Shown: positions 21,180 through 22,675 of the stretch, one piece after another | Numbering within the stretch: the first letter of the stretch is position 1 | How the letters are laid out: each line of letters begins with the position of its first letter | DNA from: Rickettsiales bacterium | GTDB taxonomy: Bacteria; Pseudomonadota; Alphaproteobacteria; Rickettsiales; UBA1997 | Direction of reading: 5' to 3' | DNA: 22,675 nt | Assembly: GCA_009693885.1 (NCBI GenBank) | Contig: SHWK01000005.1 | Span: 1-22,675 of the forward strand | Notes under the pieces: model-generated | Database searches by the model: none | Seen by the model: only the letters and a program-made list of their open reading frames with translations | Told to the model about the DNA's origin: nothing | Position numbers and translations under genes: made by a program

Positions 21180-22235
21180 GTGTTCACACACTTATTCGCA
21201 TCAGAAGATTTTTGGTTAAAATTTTCAATCTGCCTTGGAGCCGCTTATTTACTATCTTCAATTGGTATTAAATTTTTTATAAATTTCATCAACAGCAAAG
21301 CAAATTTTTATCAGCCAATCCGTTCTAGCGGCCCAGAAAGCCATCTTAAAGCAAAAAAAAATACTCCAACAATGGGGGGAATTTTTATTATTCTTGCCAC
21401 CGCCATCACTACCCTACTCTTTCTTGATTTGAGCAATCATTATATTTGGGTGATGCTTTTGGTTTTTTTATCTTTTGCCACTATTGGCCTTACTGATGAT
21501 TTGTTAAAAGTGATTTATAAAAATCCCGACGGTTTTCGTGGCAGTATAAAATTAGTGATTCAATTTTTAATTATCGGCGCCGCTTTTATTTGGCTGAGCG
21601 AAATCAATGAAATTCACGCCAATAATCGCGTGTTTTTTCCTATAGGACATGGCCATTCGATTGCCATCGGCACTATACTTTATATTTTATTCGTTACCTT
21701 TGTACTCGTTGGCACATCTAATGCCGTCAACTTAACTGATGGGCTTGATGGCTTGGTTAGCGTGCCCGCAATTATAAATTTAATTTGCCTTGGAACCTTG
21801 ATTTATCTGGTTTCAGATTTTGATATTGCTAATAAATTTTACCTTCCTCACATCAAAAATTCTGCTGAATTAATTTTCTTCTGCGCTTGCTTAATCGGCG
21901 CCATCATTGGCTTCTTGCAGTTTAATCTGAAGCCAGCAAAAATTTTTATGGGCGATGTTGGAAGCCTTGCAATTGGCTCTGCTATTGGCTTGATCGCGAT
22001 TATTATCAAACAAGAATTTGTCTTTTTTATTATCTCACTTTTATTTGTGACTGAAGCGGTATCAGTGATGTTGCAGGTCGGATCATATAAATTGTGCAAA
22101 AAAAGGATTTTTCTGATGGCGCCGATTCATCATCATTTTGAAAAATTGGGCTGGCCTGAAAAAAAGGTGGTGCGGGTGTTTTGGCTGATTTCTTTGGTTT
22201 GTGCTATTTTAGGAATGTCTATGATTTTCGCCTAG
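21180..22235 (+). CDS. mraY: Phospho-N-acetylmuramoyl-pentapeptide-transferase (lipid I synthase)
   Basis: MraY transfers phospho-MurNAc-pentapeptide from UDP to undecaprenyl phosphate in the inner membrane, using MurF's product. The 351-residue protein starts at GTG (21180) and has about ten membrane helices. Family motifs are complete: TPTMGG (62-67), the magnesium-binding D106-D107 in LTDDLLK, NLTDGLDGL (184-192), MGDVGSLAIG (257-266) and the HHH loop PIHHHFEKLGW (315-325). The length is near the family norm of about 360. It is separated from murF by 11 bases, as in the usual dcw order, but the expected next genes murD, ftsW and murG do not follow. Confidence 0.97.
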   Translation: MFTHLFASEDFWLKFSICLGAAYLLSSIGIKFFINFINSKANFYQPIRSSGPESHLKAKKNTPTMGGIFIILATAITTLLFLDLSNHYIWVMLLVFLSFATIGLTDDLLKVIYKNPDGFRGSIKLVIQFLIIGAAFIWLSEINEIHANNRVFFPIGHGHSIAIGTILYILFVTFVLVGTSNAVNLTDGLDGLVSVPAIINLICLGTLIYLVSDFDIANKFYLPHIKNSAELIFFCACLIGAIIGFLQFNLKPAKIFMGDVGSLAIGSAIGLIAIIIKQEFVFFIISLLFVTEAVSVMLQVGSYKLCKKRIFLMAPIHHHFEKLGWPEKKVVRVFWLISLVCAILGMSMIFA

Positions 22236-22281
22236 ATTTGTGCGTCATTGCCTCAGAAAAGAACAATTGGTAATTAATTTA

Positions 22282-22312
22282 TTGATTTTTAGTTACATAT
22301 TTATGATATAAT
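22282..22312 (+). promoter_or_regulatory. Extended -10 promoter for the gene at 22343
   Basis: A perfect TATAAT lies at 22307-22312, preceded by TG one base upstream (TGATATAAT), which makes an extended -10. A TTGATT (-35-like) at 22282-22287 is 19 bases away, longer than ideal, but an extended -10 tolerates a weak -35. Transcription would start near 22319, giving a leader of about 24 bases. This is the best-formed promoter I see in the window. Confidence 0.6.
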
Positions 22313-22342
22313 TGCAGCCAATATTAATTTTTATACCAAGCC

Positions 22343-22675
22343 ATGGCACCATCAGCAAAAAAGGTCTCTACCAAAACTCAAGAAGAGCGTCTAGAGGCAA
22401 TTAGAGCGGCCCTTGCTAGTGAAACAACTATTGATACAAAGATTAAGGCAGTTAAAGATGAAATGTCATTCATGGGCGGGATTGATCAACGTTTACTAGT
22501 GAAAGCAATGGATGCCAATGAGGAGATAAGGCGAGGATTACAAGCCCTAATTGGCAAGCAGACTAATGGTGATTTTCTTCCAAACACTGGATTTTTAAGA
22601 ATGACCGTAGAAGCGAACAGAGTATTGCTTAAACTAGAGTTAGAGCAAGAAGCTGCAAAACAAATGGACTTGAGG
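22343..22675 (+). CDS. Unknown helical protein, N-terminal part (open at window end)
   Basis: From ATG 22343 the frame stays open for 111 codons to the window edge. The start reads MAPSAKKVSTKTQEERLEAI. The predicted peptide is charged and mostly helical (EERLEAIRAALASETTID, KLELEQEAAKQMD), with no membrane segment or signal peptide, so it is probably cytoplasmic. I recognise no family. It lies 107 bases after mraY behind its own extended -10 promoter, so it is not part of the murF-mraY operon and breaks the dcw order. Its Ala/Glu/Arg-rich composition is less AT-biased than its neighbours. Coding status rests on the long open frame, promoter and amphipathic composition. Confidence 0.65.
   Translation, partial: MAPSAKKVSTKTQEERLEAIRAALASETTIDTKIKAVKDEMSFMGGIDQRLLVKAMDANEEIRRGLQALIGKQTNGDFLPNTGFLRMTVEANRVLLKLELEQEAAKQMDLR

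Overview
The window is AT-rich and densely coded. It most resembles a low-GC alphaproteobacterium, possibly Rickettsiales or a neighbouring lineage. The grounds are a split b/b' F0 ATP synthase cluster, an IalB-family protein, an alphaproteobacterial-type adenosine-kinase-like PfkB protein, a YbaB protein, an orphan trpF and a truncated murF-mraY pair. The assignment is an inference from gene content; no rRNA or other phylogenetic marker is present. Most start codons follow A/T-rich leaders with no Shine-Dalgarno sequence.

Layout. (1) 1-142 is the 3' end of asd (+). (2) 351-5035 (-) is an operon reading atpB-atpE-atpF'-atpF-pheT: the membrane sector of ATP synthase followed by the beta chain of phenylalanyl-tRNA synthetase, without atpI or pheS. 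(3) 5087-11988 (+) is an envelope run: an IalB-family protein, an unknown membrane protein, a 22-bp inverted repeat, a SPOR-domain lipoprotein, an unknown probable lipoprotein and a D,D-carboxypeptidase. It continues into ybaB, trpF and a KimA-like APC-superfamily permease. (4) 11985-16664 (-) is a TonB uptake operon: a small His/Cys-motif membrane protein (DUF2946-like), a TonB-dependent receptor, exbB, exbD and tonB, followed by ratA. (5) 16762-19417 (+) holds mlaE, rlmJ and a PfkB/adenosine kinase-like gene. (6) 19418-19767 is a 350-bp non-coding gap filled by two large nested palindromes. (7) 19768-22235 (+) is murF-mraY, a piece of the division/cell-wall (dcw) cluster. (8) 22343 to the window end is an unrecognised gene behind an extended -10 promoter.

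How it fits together. Much of the window serves the cell envelope: peptidoglycan precursor synthesis (Asd indirectly, MurF, MraY), peptidoglycan trimming and septal binding (carboxypeptidase, SPOR protein), outer-membrane lipid traffic (MlaE), and TonB-energised outer-membrane uptake, probably of a metal or metal chelate. ATP synthase F0 shares the proton gradient with ExbB/ExbD.

The most unusual material is the pair of intergenic palindromes at 19450-19528 and 19585-19736. The second has perfect 43-nt arms enclosing two further nested stems. It is visibly richer in GC than its surroundings and looks like a palindromic or MITE-like mobile element. A simpler relative in architecture, not in sequence, lies at 6145-6205.
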